The notes: generated from the sequence alone by a model not told the origin. Shown: positions 33,271 to 44,490, counted from the stretch's first letter. The stretch: 64,000 nucleotides of DNA from an endosymbiont of unidentified scaly snail isolate Monju (GCF_000801295.1 NZ_AP012978.1:1488001-1552000), one strand, 5' to 3'. Numbers and translations are program-made.

Positions 33271-33912
33271 TCAGACGCCGACGTGCTTGCGAATGGCCTC
33301 GACCACGGCATCGCTGGAGGTGGCATTCACGTCCAGCAGCAGGCCTTCCTTTTCGTAGAAACCGACCAGCGGGGCGGTCTGCTCGTTGAACACGTCCAGG
33401 CGCTTGGAGATGGCCTCCTCGGTCTCGTCGGCGCGCTGCACCACCTTGCCACCGCACTTGTCGCACACGCCCTCGACCTTGGGTGGGTTGCTCTTGACGT
33501 TGTAGATGGCGCCGCAGTCCTCGCAGGTGCGACGGGTGGTCAGGCGGTCGAGGATCACCTCGCGCGGCACATTCAGGTTGACCGCAGCCTGCAGCTCGAT
33601 ACCCAGCTTGGCCAGCAGTTCCTTGAGCGCCTCGGCCTGCGGAATGGTGCGCGGAAAACCGTCGAGCAGGAAACCGGCCTTGCAGTCGTCTTCCAGCAGG
33701 CGCTCGCCCATGATGTCCATGATGAGCTCGTCGGGCACCAGTTCGCCGGCCTTCATGTACGACTCGGCCTTCTTGCCCAGTTCGCTGCCCTCCTTGACCG
33801 CGGCACGCAGGATGTCGCCGGTCGAGATCTGGACCGAACCGTCGATCGCGGTCAGCATCTTGGCAACGGTGCCCTTGCCGGCACCAGGGGCGCCCAGAAG
33901 AATCAGTCGCAT
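33271..33912 (-). CDS. Second adenylate kinase, with a four-Cys (metal-type) LID
   Basis: A 213-residue NMP kinase: P-loop GAPGAGKGTVAK, AMP motif [11 protein letters not shown], and a LID with CEDCGAIYNVKSNPPKVEG and CDKCGGKVVQR, the Cys4 metal-binding form typical of Gram-positive and some delta-proteobacterial enzymes. It lies directly upstream of the Cys-free adk in the same direction. It is diverged from its neighbour well beyond a recent duplication, so transfer or an old paralogue is likely. AGGAG lies near the ATG at 33912. Confidence 0.93.
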   Translation of the reverse strand: MRLILLGAPGAGKGTVAKMLTAIDGSVQISTGDILRAAVKEGSELGKKAESYMKAGELVPDELIMDIMGERLLEDDCKAGFLLDGFPRTIPQAEALKELLAKLGIELQAAVNLNVPREVILDRLTTRRTCEDCGAIYNVKSNPPKVEGVCDKCGGKVVQRADETEEAISKRLDVFNEQTAPLVGFYEKEGLLLDVNATSSDAVVEAIRKHVGV

Positions 33913-33954
33913 GGCTAGCTCCTCGAGAATATCTGTAAATTTTGTAAAACCGGG

Positions 33955-34058
33955 TTCGCGGCGAGGACGCCACTCCTGCGCAGGAGGCCCGTCCTCGCGC
34001 CGAACCGTCGCAGTGGGGACGCCGATCCTACCGCAGAAAGCCCGTCCCCGGGCCGAAT
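33955..34058. repeat. REP/BIME-like cluster 5
   Basis: Four units in the order TTCGCGGCG-AGGA-CGCC, GCAGGAGGCCCGTCC, a degenerate CAGTGGGGACGCCG, and GCCCGTCCCCGGGCCGAA. It lies upstream of the second adenylate kinase. Confidence 0.85.
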
Positions 34059-34131
34059 ACCGCGGCGAGTCTGCCACAAGGCTGGCGCCACCGGCATTCG
34101 ACCCTGCAAATGGGTCGATTCAGGAGATTTA

Positions 34132-34566
34132 TCAGGGCAGAAAACGCGCCTGTTCACGGTAGGGGTAGAGATCGGGCACCCGACTGACTTCGGCATCGTG
34201 CTGCAGGCGACGCCAGGTCTCGGGGCGCATAAGTTCACCTTGCAAGGCCATGAAACAGCGCCGCCATTCCGGGTCGGCTTCCTTCAGGTCGAAGCGCTTC
34301 CGCAGGCTCTCGATGGCCTCACGCCCCCGCCGGTCGTACAGGTTGATGCGCGCGGCATTGTCCTCGCGCGCCGCCAGCCAGTCGCCGCGAACGAAATGCC
34401 CGCATGCGCGCCAAGTCACCTCGCGGAAGATGCGGAAGTACCAATCGAAGGCCTGCAATATCGCCTGGGCGATGGCGCGCGCATGCAACAGCTGCCTCGC
34501 ATCGGCATCCACCAGTCCGCCGGCGGATACCGATGTCATGCGACCGCCGAACAGGCAGCGTTCCAT
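34132..34566 (-). pseudogene. aceK: Remnant of isocitrate dehydrogenase kinase/phosphatase with a huge in-frame internal deletion
   Basis: Only 144 codons remain of a family of about 570-600 residues. Residues 30-92 (AIAQAILQAFDWYFRIFREV, then ADW-like GDWLAAREDNAARINLYDRR) match the AceK N terminus. Residues from about 98 (CFMALQGELMRPETWRRLQH and DLYPYREQARFLP) match the extreme AceK C terminus (FEEMHADLF..YW..LQ and Dvf.YRR.QRF). Some 440 residues, including all kinase and phosphatase motifs, are missing while the frame is kept. It starts 10 bp after the aceA fragment, preserving the aceA-aceK order. The assignment is from memory of the family. Confidence 0.75.
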
Positions 34567-34576
34567 GCCCCCGCCC

Positions 34577-34795
34577 TCAGGCGAACTGCGCCTCCTCGGT
34601 GGAGCCGGTCAATGCGGTCACCGAAGAGTTGCCTCCCAGGATCACCGTGGTGACCTCGTCGAAATAGCCCGCCCCCACTTCCTGCTGGTGCGAAACGAAG
34701 GTGTAACCGCTCTCGCGTGCCGCGAACTCCGGCTGCTGCACCTTCTCCACATAGTGCCGCATGCCCTCGCCCCGCGCATAGGCGTGGGCCAGATC
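34577..34795 (-). pseudogene. aceA: C-terminal fragment of isocitrate lyase
   Basis: The last about 72 codons ([40 protein letters not shown] and [15 protein letters not shown]) match the C terminus of E. coli-type isocitrate lyase closely. Upstream the frame continues to about 34912 without resemblance to AceA, and the catalytic KKCGH region is absent from the window. The fragment cannot be active. It lies head-to-head with an intact LysR gene. Confidence 0.85.
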
Positions 34796-34959
34796 GACAC
34801 CTTGGGCGGTCTCCTCGATGCGGCGGCCTGTTCCCCTGGTGGCAAGAGGAGAAGTTAATTCCCAATAGCGGCCTCCCCTGAGATTTCGTGGCCTTCCATT
34901 TGGTGATAACAAAGACTAAGCTAACCCGAGCATTTTCCAATCCAATCATTTCAATAAAA

Positions 34960-34980
34960 ATTATTTGATATTCCAATAAT
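34960..34980. promoter_or_regulatory. LysR-type palindromic site
   Basis: ATTATT and AATAAT form perfect arms around 9 bp in a strikingly AT-rich 60-bp stretch just upstream of the LysR start. T-N11-A palindromes of this kind are usual LysR-family binding sites at divergent promoters, here between the regulator and the aceA remnant. Confidence 0.5.
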
Positions 34981-34998
34981 ACGGAGCACGAGCCGGCG

Positions 34999-35958
34999 AT
35001 GAGTAGCAAACTCAAGACGCCCTACTACAAGCAGAACCGACTCAAGCAATTGCGCGCCTTCTGTCATGCCGCCCAGTGCGGCAGCATCACCGAGGCGGCC
35101 GAGAACCTGTTCCTCAGCCAACCCTCGGTCACCCTGCAGATCCAGGCCCTGGAACGCGAGATGGAGATCACGGTGTTCGAACGCCGCGGTCCCAAGATCA
35201 GCCTCACCCCCGAGGGCGAGGTGCTCTATCGCCTGGCCAGCCCACTGGTCGAGGCCATCGACGGCCTGCAGGAATCCTTCCATGCCCACATGGGCAACCT
35301 GCAGAAGGGGGAACTGAACATTGCCGCCGGGGAGTCCACCATCCTCTACGTGCTGCCCGACGCCACCAAGCAGTTCGCCGACCAGTACCCCGGCATCAGC
35401 CTCAAGCTGCACAACGTCACCGGGCGCGACGGCCTGTCCATGATCCGCGCCGACCAGGTGGACTTTGCCGTGGGTTCCATGCTCGAGGTCCCCGACGACA
35501 TCCGCTACGAACCCATCGTGACCTACTACCCCGCCCTGATCACCGCACGCTCCCACCCCCTGGCCGATCGGGACGAGGTCAGCCTGGAAGACATCGCCGA
35601 ATATGGCCTGATCCTGCCCCCGCGCCACCTCTCGACCTGGCGCATCGTCGAGCTGGTGTTCCAGCAGCACGACCTCCAGTTCAAGGTCGCCCTGGAGGCC
35701 GGCGGCTGGGAAGTCATCAAGAAATACGTCGAGCTGGACATGGGCATCTCCATCGTTACCGACGTGTGTCTGACCGAGGCCGACCGCGAACGCCTGGCGG
35801 TCAAGCCGCTGGGCAAGTACTTCCCCACCCGCTCCTACGGCATCGTCTCGCGGCGCGGCAAGTTCCTGTCGCCGGCGGCGGTGCGCTACATCGACATGCT
35901 GCGGGAGTTCTACGAAGACCGCGATCCCTCCGACGTGAGCCGCTGCGCCAACTGCTGA
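34999..35958 (+). CDS. LysR-family transcriptional regulator
   Basis: A 319-residue regulator. The N-terminal winged helix has LKQLRAFCHAAQCGSITEAA and LFLSQPSVTLQIQALEREME, followed by the linker FERRGPKISLTPEGEVLYRL and a periplasmic-binding-protein-like effector domain (residues about 95-300) ending in a Cys-containing tail. It is intact, although the metabolic genes on both sides are remnants of the glyoxylate bypass, so it was probably their regulator and is now orphaned or has other targets. The start lacks a strong Shine-Dalgarno; the ATG at 34999 is the first in frame. Confidence 0.92.
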   Translation: MSSKLKTPYYKQNRLKQLRAFCHAAQCGSITEAAENLFLSQPSVTLQIQALEREMEITVFERRGPKISLTPEGEVLYRLASPLVEAIDGLQESFHAHMGNLQKGELNIAAGESTILYVLPDATKQFADQYPGISLKLHNVTGRDGLSMIRADQVDFAVGSMLEVPDDIRYEPIVTYYPALITARSHPLADRDEVSLEDIAEYGLILPPRHLSTWRIVELVFQQHDLQFKVALEAGGWEVIKKYVELDMGISIVTDVCLTEADRERLAVKPLGKYFPTRSYGIVSRRGKFLSPAAVRYIDMLREFYEDRDPSDVSRCANC

Positions 35959-36009
35959 ACCCGCTCCCTGCGCATTGAAAAAAGCAATGCGCGGGGAGGC
36001 AGGCTGCGG

Positions 36010-36639
36010 ACGGAGCAGAAGATCGCCCACCCGCGCGCCGGCGCGAACACCGCCTGGGTTCCCTCGCCCACTGCCGCCGTGCTGCATGCGGCCTATTATC
36101 ACGCGGTGGACGTGCGTGCCGAGCAGGCCCGGATCGCCGAACGCCCGCGCCGCCGGCTGGCCGAACTGCTCACCCTGCCGCTGGCCGACTCGGCCAGCTG
36201 GTCACCCGAACAGATCCGTGAGGAACTCGAAAACAACTGCCAGGGCATCCTCGGTTACGTGGTGCGCTGGATAGACCAGGGCATCGGCTGTTCCAAGGTG
36301 CCCGACATCCACGATGTTGCGCTCATGGAAGACCGCGCCCCCCTGCGCCTCTCCAGCCAGCACATCGCCAACTGGCTGACACATGGCATCATCAGCGAAC
36401 GCGAGGTGCTGCTCACCCTGCGCCGCATGGCACAAGTGGTGGACCGACAGAATCGCCACGACCCCGCCTATCGCCCCATGGCCCCCGCCTGTGACGGCCC
36501 CGCCTTCGAGGCCGCCTGCCGACTGATCTTCCACGGCCGCGAACTCCCCAACGGTTACACCGAACCGGTGTTGCACCCACTCAGGCAATACGCCAAGGCC
36601 GCTTCCGGCAGCCAAGGGAGCGACGACACTCCGGCCTGA
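36010..36639 (+). pseudogene. glcB: C-terminal fragment of malate synthase G
   Basis: About 210 codons matching the malate synthase G C terminus: [56 protein letters not shown] and [19 protein letters not shown], then [10 protein letters not shown]. The N-terminal about 500 residues, with the acetyl-CoA and glyoxylate sites, are missing, and no ATG start exists upstream. The fragment is in the same frame as, and starts directly after, the LysR stop codon. With the aceA and aceK remnants it shows loss of the whole glyoxylate bypass at this locus. Confidence 0.88.
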
Positions 36640-36833
36640 TGCACGGCGGACGATTCTAAACTTTCGTCCTCCACGGCCGACTGGTCTGCACAGGAGCCTC
36701 GGAAAAGGTTCTTTACTCCCTCACACATGCGTTGGGGGAGACCGGGAAGGCTGTCAACACAAGCCCTTTTCCCCCTCCGCACGCCGAGAGAGGAACTCGA
36801 TCAGAGGCTTCCGAATGCCCCAGGCCCGAAGAG
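36640..36833. other. Non-coding spacer between the malate synthase remnant and IS3 copy 1
   Basis: About 190 bp without a convincing gene. It does not contain the missing N-terminal part of the FIST gene that lies on the other side of the insertion sequence. Confidence 0.5.
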
Positions 36834-36884
36834 TGAACCGCCCCGGGTTTCCCGGAGACTCCATTTCTTGAGAGGATAGAGTCT

Positions 36885-38014
<1,130 letters not shown>

Positions 38015-38053
38015 CTCAAACAAAACAGTCTCCGGAATATCCGGGGCGGTTCA

Positions 38054-38994
38054 AGCCGCTGTTTGGCGGCATCTTTCCCGCTGTCCTCCACAATGGTCAA
38101 ATGTATCGTCAGGGACACCTGCTGCTCGGCCTTCCCGCGTCGGTGGAATACTGCCTCATCGAACCGCTGGACAATCTGACAGAACAGGCCCTGTGTGCTC
38201 TCGACACGACTGACAAGGGGACACTGTTTGTCCTGGTAGACGGACTGGCCCCCAGGATCGGGGCATTGATGGACGAGATCTACAACACCTTTGCACTGGA
38301 CGTTCATTATCTCGGCGGCGGATGCGGCAGCTGGGACCTGAAAAACCGTGACTGCATCCTCAGCAACCCGGGCGTGTCGCGAAATGCCGGGCTGCTGTGC
38401 TTTGCCAAAGGTATCCGGTCACATATCGGGGTCGCTCATGGCTGGCAGCCGATATCGGAACCCATCAAGGTCACCGAATCACGTGACGGCCGCCTGATCA
38501 CGCTCGACTGGAAACCGGCACGAGAGGTGTACTGTCAACACCTGTTCGAATACACCAGCACGGAGATCGACGAGAACAATTTCCCCCTGCTGGCCCCCAC
38601 CTACCCTTTCGGCATCGCCCGGCTGGATGCCGAAATGGTCGTCCGCGACCCTTATGCACTGGATGGAAACGACATTCTCTGTCTGGGCGATATCCCGGCG
38701 GGCAGCCATATCCACATCATGCACGGCAAGGAACAGCACTTGCTCGATGCCGCTTCGGAAGCACGCCAACGCGCACAGGCGACAGCAGGCAGTACGCCGG
38801 GACACTGCCAACTGGTCATGGACTGTATATCGCGCGCCCTGTTCCTGGGCGACCGTTTCGAACGTGAACTGAAGGCCTTTACCCAGCCCGGCCTGCCGAT
38901 GCTGGGCGCGCTGACGATCGGGGAAATCGCCAATCATGGCGACGACTACCTGGAGTTCTACAACAAGACCGCGGTCGTGGGAGTTCTCGAATGA
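38054..38994 (+). pseudogene. FIST-domain sensory protein, 5' end removed by IS3 copy 1
   Basis: About 313 codons remain. They run from FGGIFPAVLHNGQMYRQGHL through VDGLAPRIGALMDEIYNTF and VHYLGGGCGSWDLKN to the FIST_C part ending in NHGDDYLEFYNKTAVVGVLE. FIST proteins are small-ligand sensors paired with signalling proteins. The first about 50-70 residues are missing at the IS junction and are not on the other side of it. An internal ATG at 38101 could allow a shortened product. The stop overlaps the start of the GGDEF/EAL gene (ATGA). Confidence 0.83.
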
Positions 38995-41585
38995 GCAATG
39001 ACCGTCTCTACGAACTGGTCATTCTGCACGAATTCTCCCTAGCCATCGGCTCCAGCCTGGATCAGCAGGACATGCTGAACGTCTGCCTGCCGCTGATGCT
39101 GCGGCGCCTGGGTGGTCGTGCCATCACCTTGTTCGAACAGCGCGATAACGGCGAGATCCTCGAATCGGCATTCCGCCTGCCCCGGCATGCACAAGCAGAA
39201 GGACAGCTACAGACGGCCAGGAAGCTGGTGCAGCAGAAGGACAGTCCCTGGCTCGTCTGCAGAACCGGCAACTACTGGAGCCATGCCTGGCAGGTTCCCG
39301 GCTTCGGCATCCTGGTACTGCTGCGCGGCAGACAGCTCGAAGAGTCGATGTGCCACGAAATCGGCCAGATCGCCGGCAAGCTGAGCATGGCATTGCTGGG
39401 TTGTCGCCAGTATGCCCAGCTGCGCGCGGTGCGTGCGCAACTCGCCAGGGAAGCCGACCTGCACCGCGAGACCCTGCTGGCCATCGGCGATGCTGTCATC
39501 ACTACCGACACCGAAGGCTGCATACAGGAGGTCAATCCCGCAGCGGAACAGCTCCTCGGGCATCCACGGAAACACATGATCGGGCACCCCCTCGACCAGA
39601 TCCTGCGCATGTACCCGTTCTATATCGGCATGGACGCTGCTACTATCCGGGGTGCCGATCCGATCGACATTTCACGCAACACCGATGGCACCGCGCGTCT
39701 TCAGCGACCGGATCAGTCGTCCGTCACGGTGCAATTCAACATCCGGGACATCACAGCCTCCAGTGGCGAGACCATGGGCCGGGTGATGGTGATACGCGAC
39801 ATCAGCGACCTGCAGGCCCTGGAGCAGGAAGTCGCCTGGCGTGCCACCCATGATGTACTGACCGGACTGCCCAACCGGGCCTTGCTGAGCGAGCGACTGG
39901 GCTGGTTGCTCGCACAAGCCGATCGGCACGAAAAGCTGCTCGCCGTGGCACTTGTCGATCTCGACGAATTCAAACCGGTCAACGACCGCCTCGGCCACGC
40001 CGCCGGCGACAAGCTGCTGTGCGCCGCCGCCCAGCGCATGCAAGAAGCCCTGCGTGCCAGCGACACCCTGGCACGCCTGGGGGGCGACGAGTTCGTCATC
40101 ATTCTCGACGACCTGGACAACATGAACCACGCGGAAAAGATCTTCGACCGACTCATCGACCAGCTGTCCCGGCCATTCGAGATCGAAGACCAGGAAGTCC
40201 GTATCTCGGCAAGCCTCGGCTATACCCTCTACCCGCTGCTGGACGAAACCGATGCCGACACCCTGCTGCGCCATGCCGACAAGGCCATCTACCAGGCCAA
40301 GCTCGCCGGACGCAACTGCCATCGACTGTTCGATGTACGAGAGCAGCAGCAACACCTGGCCATGCAGCAACACACCAAGGTCATCATGCAGGCCCTGCTC
40401 AACCAGGAGTTTCGCCTGCACTATCAACCCAAGGTCGACATGCGTGCAGGACGCATCCTGGGATTCGAAGGACTGGCGCGCTGGCATCACCCGGAGCGGG
40501 GCGTGCTGCTGCCGGCGCACTTCCTGCCCTGGATGCAGGACAAGGAACTGGCCTGCATGCTGGATCGTTTCGTCATCGGCGAGGCCTGCCGGCAACTCGT
40601 ACAATGGCACCAGGCCGGGCGCGACTGGACCCTGTCGGTGAACATCGCGCCGGCGCACCTGCTCTCGCCCGACTTTCTCGAACAGCTCGATGCCATTCTG
40701 GCAGGCCATCCCGACCTGCCACCGGAACGCCTCGAGTTCGAGATCCTCGAGAGCGCGGCCATCTCGGACATCGAATCGGCCACCCGGGTTATCGACGCCT
40801 GCCATCGCCGCGGCATCTCGGTGGCGCTGGACGACTTCGGCGTCGGCTATGCCTCCCTGGCCTACCTCAAGAACCTGCCGATCGATTGCCTGAAGATCGA
40901 CCGCAGCTTCGTGCAGGACATGCTCAACGACCGGGGCGACCGCATTCTCATCGAATCGATAATCGCGCTCGCGCGCCTGTTCGGCCAGACACCGATCGCT
41001 GAAGGTGTGGAGGGCCCCGAACAGGGCGTGATGCTGATGCGACTGGGATGTGACCTGGCACAAGGCTTCGGCATCGCCCGGCCGATGCCCGCCGAACAGA
41101 TCGACGACTGGAGTGCGCAATGGAAAACGCCGGAGCTGTGGCGACTCTGGTGCGATACACCATGGAAACTGGACGATCTGCCCCTGCTGGCGGCGCAATA
41201 CGATCACCTGCGCTGGATCGAGCAAGTGTTGCACGTTGCGGAGGGCGAGCCCCTCACACTCTCGCACGAAGAGCTGGCCGATCACCACTGCTGCCGGCTG
41301 GGCAAGTGGTACGACACCTGCGGACGCCAACGCTACGGACAGCTGCCCGCCTTCCAGGAACTCTATCCCGTGCACGTCGCAGTGCACCAGGCCGGCCGTG
41401 AGATCGTTCGCCTGGCCGAAAACGGTCAGATGGAGCAGGCAAGACACCTTTGCGCCAGACTGCTACGCCTCAAGGACCGGGTGCTGCACTACCTCACCGA
41501 GCTCGAACGTCAGGTCGCACACCAACTCTCCGCCGACAACGACCTGCCGGACAGTCTGTCCCCGTCCAAATCCAAAGCGTCCTGA
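38991..41585 (+). CDS. Cyclic-di-GMP signalling protein: GAF-like, PAS, GGDEF, EAL, CZB domains
   Basis: An 864-residue cytoplasmic protein. Residues 1-150 form a GAF-like sensor. A PAS domain starts near 160 (LLAIGDAVITTDTEGCIQEV). The GGDEF domain (about 280-445) has an intact LGGDEFVIILD. The EAL domain (about 455-705) has FEGLARWHHP, an EGL variant, with LDDFGVGYASLAYLKNLPID and IAEGVE. A C-terminal zinc-binding CZB-like domain has HLRWIEQVL, CRLGKWYDTCG and VHVAVHQAGREI. It probably makes or degrades c-di-GMP under control of the upstream FIST protein, whose gene it overlaps by 4 bases. Confidence 0.92.
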   Translation: MSNDRLYELVILHEFSLAIGSSLDQQDMLNVCLPLMLRRLGGRAITLFEQRDNGEILESAFRLPRHAQAEGQLQTARKLVQQKDSPWLVCRTGNYWSHAWQVPGFGILVLLRGRQLEESMCHEIGQIAGKLSMALLGCRQYAQLRAVRAQLAREADLHRETLLAIGDAVITTDTEGCIQEVNPAAEQLLGHPRKHMIGHPLDQILRMYPFYIGMDAATIRGADPIDISRNTDGTARLQRPDQSSVTVQFNIRDITASSGETMGRVMVIRDISDLQALEQEVAWRATHDVLTGLPNRALLSERLGWLLAQADRHEKLLAVALVDLDEFKPVNDRLGHAAGDKLLCAAAQRMQEALRASDTLARLGGDEFVIILDDLDNMNHAEKIFDRLIDQLSRPFEIEDQEVRISASLGYTLYPLLDETDADTLLRHADKAIYQAKLAGRNCHRLFDVREQQQHLAMQQHTKVIMQALLNQEFRLHYQPKVDMRAGRILGFEGLARWHHPERGVLLPAHFLPWMQDKELACMLDRFVIGEACRQLVQWHQAGRDWTLSVNIAPAHLLSPDFLEQLDAILAGHPDLPPERLEFEILESAAISDIESATRVIDACHRRGISVALDDFGVGYASLAYLKNLPIDCLKIDRSFVQDMLNDRGDRILIESIIALARLFGQTPIAEGVEGPEQGVMLMRLGCDLAQGFGIARPMPAEQIDDWSAQWKTPELWRLWCDTPWKLDDLPLLAAQYDHLRWIEQVLHVAEGEPLTLSHEELADHHCCRLGKWYDTCGRQRYGQLPAFQELYPVHVAVHQAGREIVRLAENGQMEQARHLCARLLRLKDRVLHYLTELERQVAHQLSADNDLPDSLSPSKSKAS

Positions 41586-41632
41586 TGCATCAACTCTCCA
41601 TGATATAGGGCCGCCTACACCCCCGATCACGG

Positions 41633-41804
41633 AAGTTCACCACAGAGGACACAGAGTGCACAGAGCTTGACGATGGCAAAAGACGAGGCGCGGACTTTTT
41701 CTACAGGTGGACCATCGGTCCGTCGGTCGCGGGTTGCAACCCCGCCGGGACAGACCCCAGCGTCAACCTCTCTGTGATCTCTGTGTACTCTGTGGTGTTG
41801 ACTT
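41633..41804. repeat. MITE-like element B with CACAGAG terminal inverted repeats
   Basis: The left arm at 41633-41672 (CCACAGAGG, ACACAGAGT, GCACAGAGC units, then TTGACG) is matched by an inverted, imperfect right arm at 41761-41804. The total is 172 bp, nearly the size of element A. The core differs from that of A. No gene is present in the 229-bp spacer. Confidence 0.75.
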
Positions 41805-41814
41805 CCACATTAAC

Positions 41815-42051
41815 TCACAGGCCCTCGCTCAGACGCCGCACCAGCCAACCACGAAAAAAGGGATTGCCGGTATCGGCATAGAGTCGCGCCTCACGCAGCC
41901 AGGCACCCAGTTCATCGGGATCCTCCGGTGGTCGCCCGTGCTGGGACTGGAAGCAATCGAGGTAGAACTCGCCCTGAAGCTGCTGCCAACGCTCGTCATC
42001 GATGGCATCCTTGAGCTGACCCGGGAAAGGAATGATGTTGTCGTCGGACAC
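41815..42051 (-). CDS. Small conserved hypothetical protein, 78 aa
   Basis: Not recognised as a named family. It starts with GTG: VSDDNIIPFPGQLKDAIDDE. An acidic helical middle (WQQLQGEFYLDCFQSQHG) is followed by the C-terminal ADTGNPFFRGWLVRRLSEGL. It is soluble, with no Cys pair. The GTG at 42051 is the best start because upstream codons lose coding character. It lies downstream of the htpG fragment in the same direction. Confidence 0.6.
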   Translation of the reverse strand: MSDDNIIPFPGQLKDAIDDERWQQLQGEFYLDCFQSQHGRPPEDPDELGAWLREARLYADTGNPFFRGWLVRRLSEGL

Positions 42052-42201
42052 GTCAGAGGACCTGGTAAAGGGGGGAATCCGAAGTCTAGCATCCCCGGAA
42101 TCCCCCCTCCCCCGCCTTTCCCAGGAACGGCGAGGTGCCGGGCCGAAGCCCGACCTCCGGCCCACCGGGCCCGGCCGCCCTCCTTCAGGACGACATCACG
42201 C

Positions 42202-42469
42202 TCATCCCTGCATGTCGAGGATCAGCCGGTTGAGCCGATGCACGAAACTGGCCGGATCGTCGAGCTGTCCGCCCTCGGCAAGCATGGCCTGGTCGAAGAT
42301 CAGACGGGTGAGGTCGGCAAATTTCTCCTCGTCACTTTCCTTCTCCAGCCGCTCGAGCAGCGGATGCTCGAGATTCAGCTCGAGGATGGGCCTGGGCATG
42401 GGCGCATCCTGACCGAGCTGCTTGAGCACCCGAGCCAGGTTCTGGCTCATCTCGTACTGGTCGACCACC
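42202..42469 (-). pseudogene. htpG: C-terminal fragment of chaperone HtpG (Hsp90)
   Basis: The last about 88 codons (VVDQYEMSQNLARVLKQLGQ, ILELNLEHPLLERLEKES, FADLTRLIFDQAMLAEGG and DPASFVHRLNRLILDMQG) match the HtpG dimerisation domain end. The remaining about 540 residues with the ATPase are not in the window. IS3 copy 2 borders the fragment, and beyond the IS the sequence is unrelated to htpG. An IS-derived frame reads into the fragment. Confidence 0.9.
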
Positions 42470-42508
42470 TGAACCGCCCCGGATATTCCGGAGACTGTTT
42501 TGTTTGAG

Positions 42509-43717
<1,209 letters not shown>

Positions 43718-43768
43718 AAACTCTATCCTCTCAAGAAATGGAGTCTCCTGGAAACACGGGGCGGTTCA

Positions 43769-44260
43769 CCACCAACCTTTCCAGCAATAGGGTTATTAAC
43801 CTAATACTCCTTGACCTCGCATTTTTCAAGCCACATGGCCATCGTCACGATTTGATCCACTTCGGATTTTTCGATAGGCCAGGACGGTTCAGCTCAACCG
43901 CCATACGCATAAGCCCGCCCCAGACCATCCCTGGCAACGAAGGAGAATCCTTTCGCTTCCCCCAACATCCTGAGGCCTCTTCAAAAGGGGACGTTTAGGA
44001 ATTTCGTTGACATTCCAGAGCGCCACCCACGAACCACATGCGGAGGCCCATACAATCGCAGGGGCCTTTAGGTGCGATAATACGCTGGGTTCAGAAAATG
44101 AAAGCCCATGCTGAATTCAGCATGGGCTCGAGAGTGAGGGATTGATTCGCGGCTTCGCCGCTCACCCCTGCGGGGCGCCGTCGCTTCGCTCCGGCGTCCT
44201 GCGGCGCTGCGCGCCTTGTCGAACCCTGACGAGGGTTCTCATCCCATCATTCCCCTGATA
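43769..44260. other. Unassigned, lower-GC region between IS3 copy 2 and tRNA-Ser
   Basis: About 490 bp without a convincing gene. On the minus strand, fragments GEAKGFSFVARDGLGRAYAY and AEPSWPIEKSEVDQIVTMAM are open in one frame but broken by stops, which suggests a decayed gene of unknown identity. Composition differs from the neighbouring htpG fragment, so this is foreign or rearranged DNA. Confidence 0.4.
44103..44128 (-). terminator. Perfect 26-bp palindrome, possible terminator
   Basis: AGCCCATGCTGAA followed directly by its reverse complement. On the minus strand it is followed by TTTCATTTT, so it could form a terminator hairpin; as duplex DNA it could also be a protein-binding site. 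Confidence 0.5.
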
Positions 44261-44293
44261 ATGCAAAAGGCCCCATACAGGGGCCTTTGCATT
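44260..44293 (-). terminator. Terminator of tRNA-Ser
   Basis: On the minus strand AATGC-AAA-GGCCCC pairs with GGGGCC-TTTT-GCATT around 5 bases, starting 2 bp after the tRNA 3' end. Confidence 0.85.
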
Positions 44294-44295
44294 AT

Positions 44296-44388
44296 TGGCG
44301 GAGAGTGAGGGATTCGAACCCTCGATGGAGCTATTAACCCCATACTCCCTTAGCAGGGGAGCGCCTTCAGCCACTCGGCCAACTCTCC
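44296..44388 (-). tRNA. tRNA-Ser (GCT)
   Basis: A 93-nt class II tRNA with encoded CCA. The acceptor stem GGAGAGT pairs with ACTCTCC, the anticodon loop CTGCTAA carries GCT, there is a long variable arm, and the T arm is GGTTCGAATCC. The csrA-tRNA-Ser order is usual in gammaproteobacteria. Confidence 0.97.
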
Positions 44389-44490
44389 GGATTTGTGCAG
44401 TCCGTCAGTGACCCTTGCGGGCTCGACAGGGAACACGCTGTGTGCAGCAGTCTCGCCATCCCCTGTGCAGAACGGGGGCCTTCTGAAGGG

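Noticed and set aside
43738-43998. An 86-codon open frame next to IS3 copy 2
   Set aside because: It starts inside the IS terminal repeat and shows no family likeness; the opposite strand looks more like a decayed gene.
44162-44374. Open frame reading SSIEGSNPSLSANN
   Set aside because: A translation artefact of tRNA-Ser and its flank.
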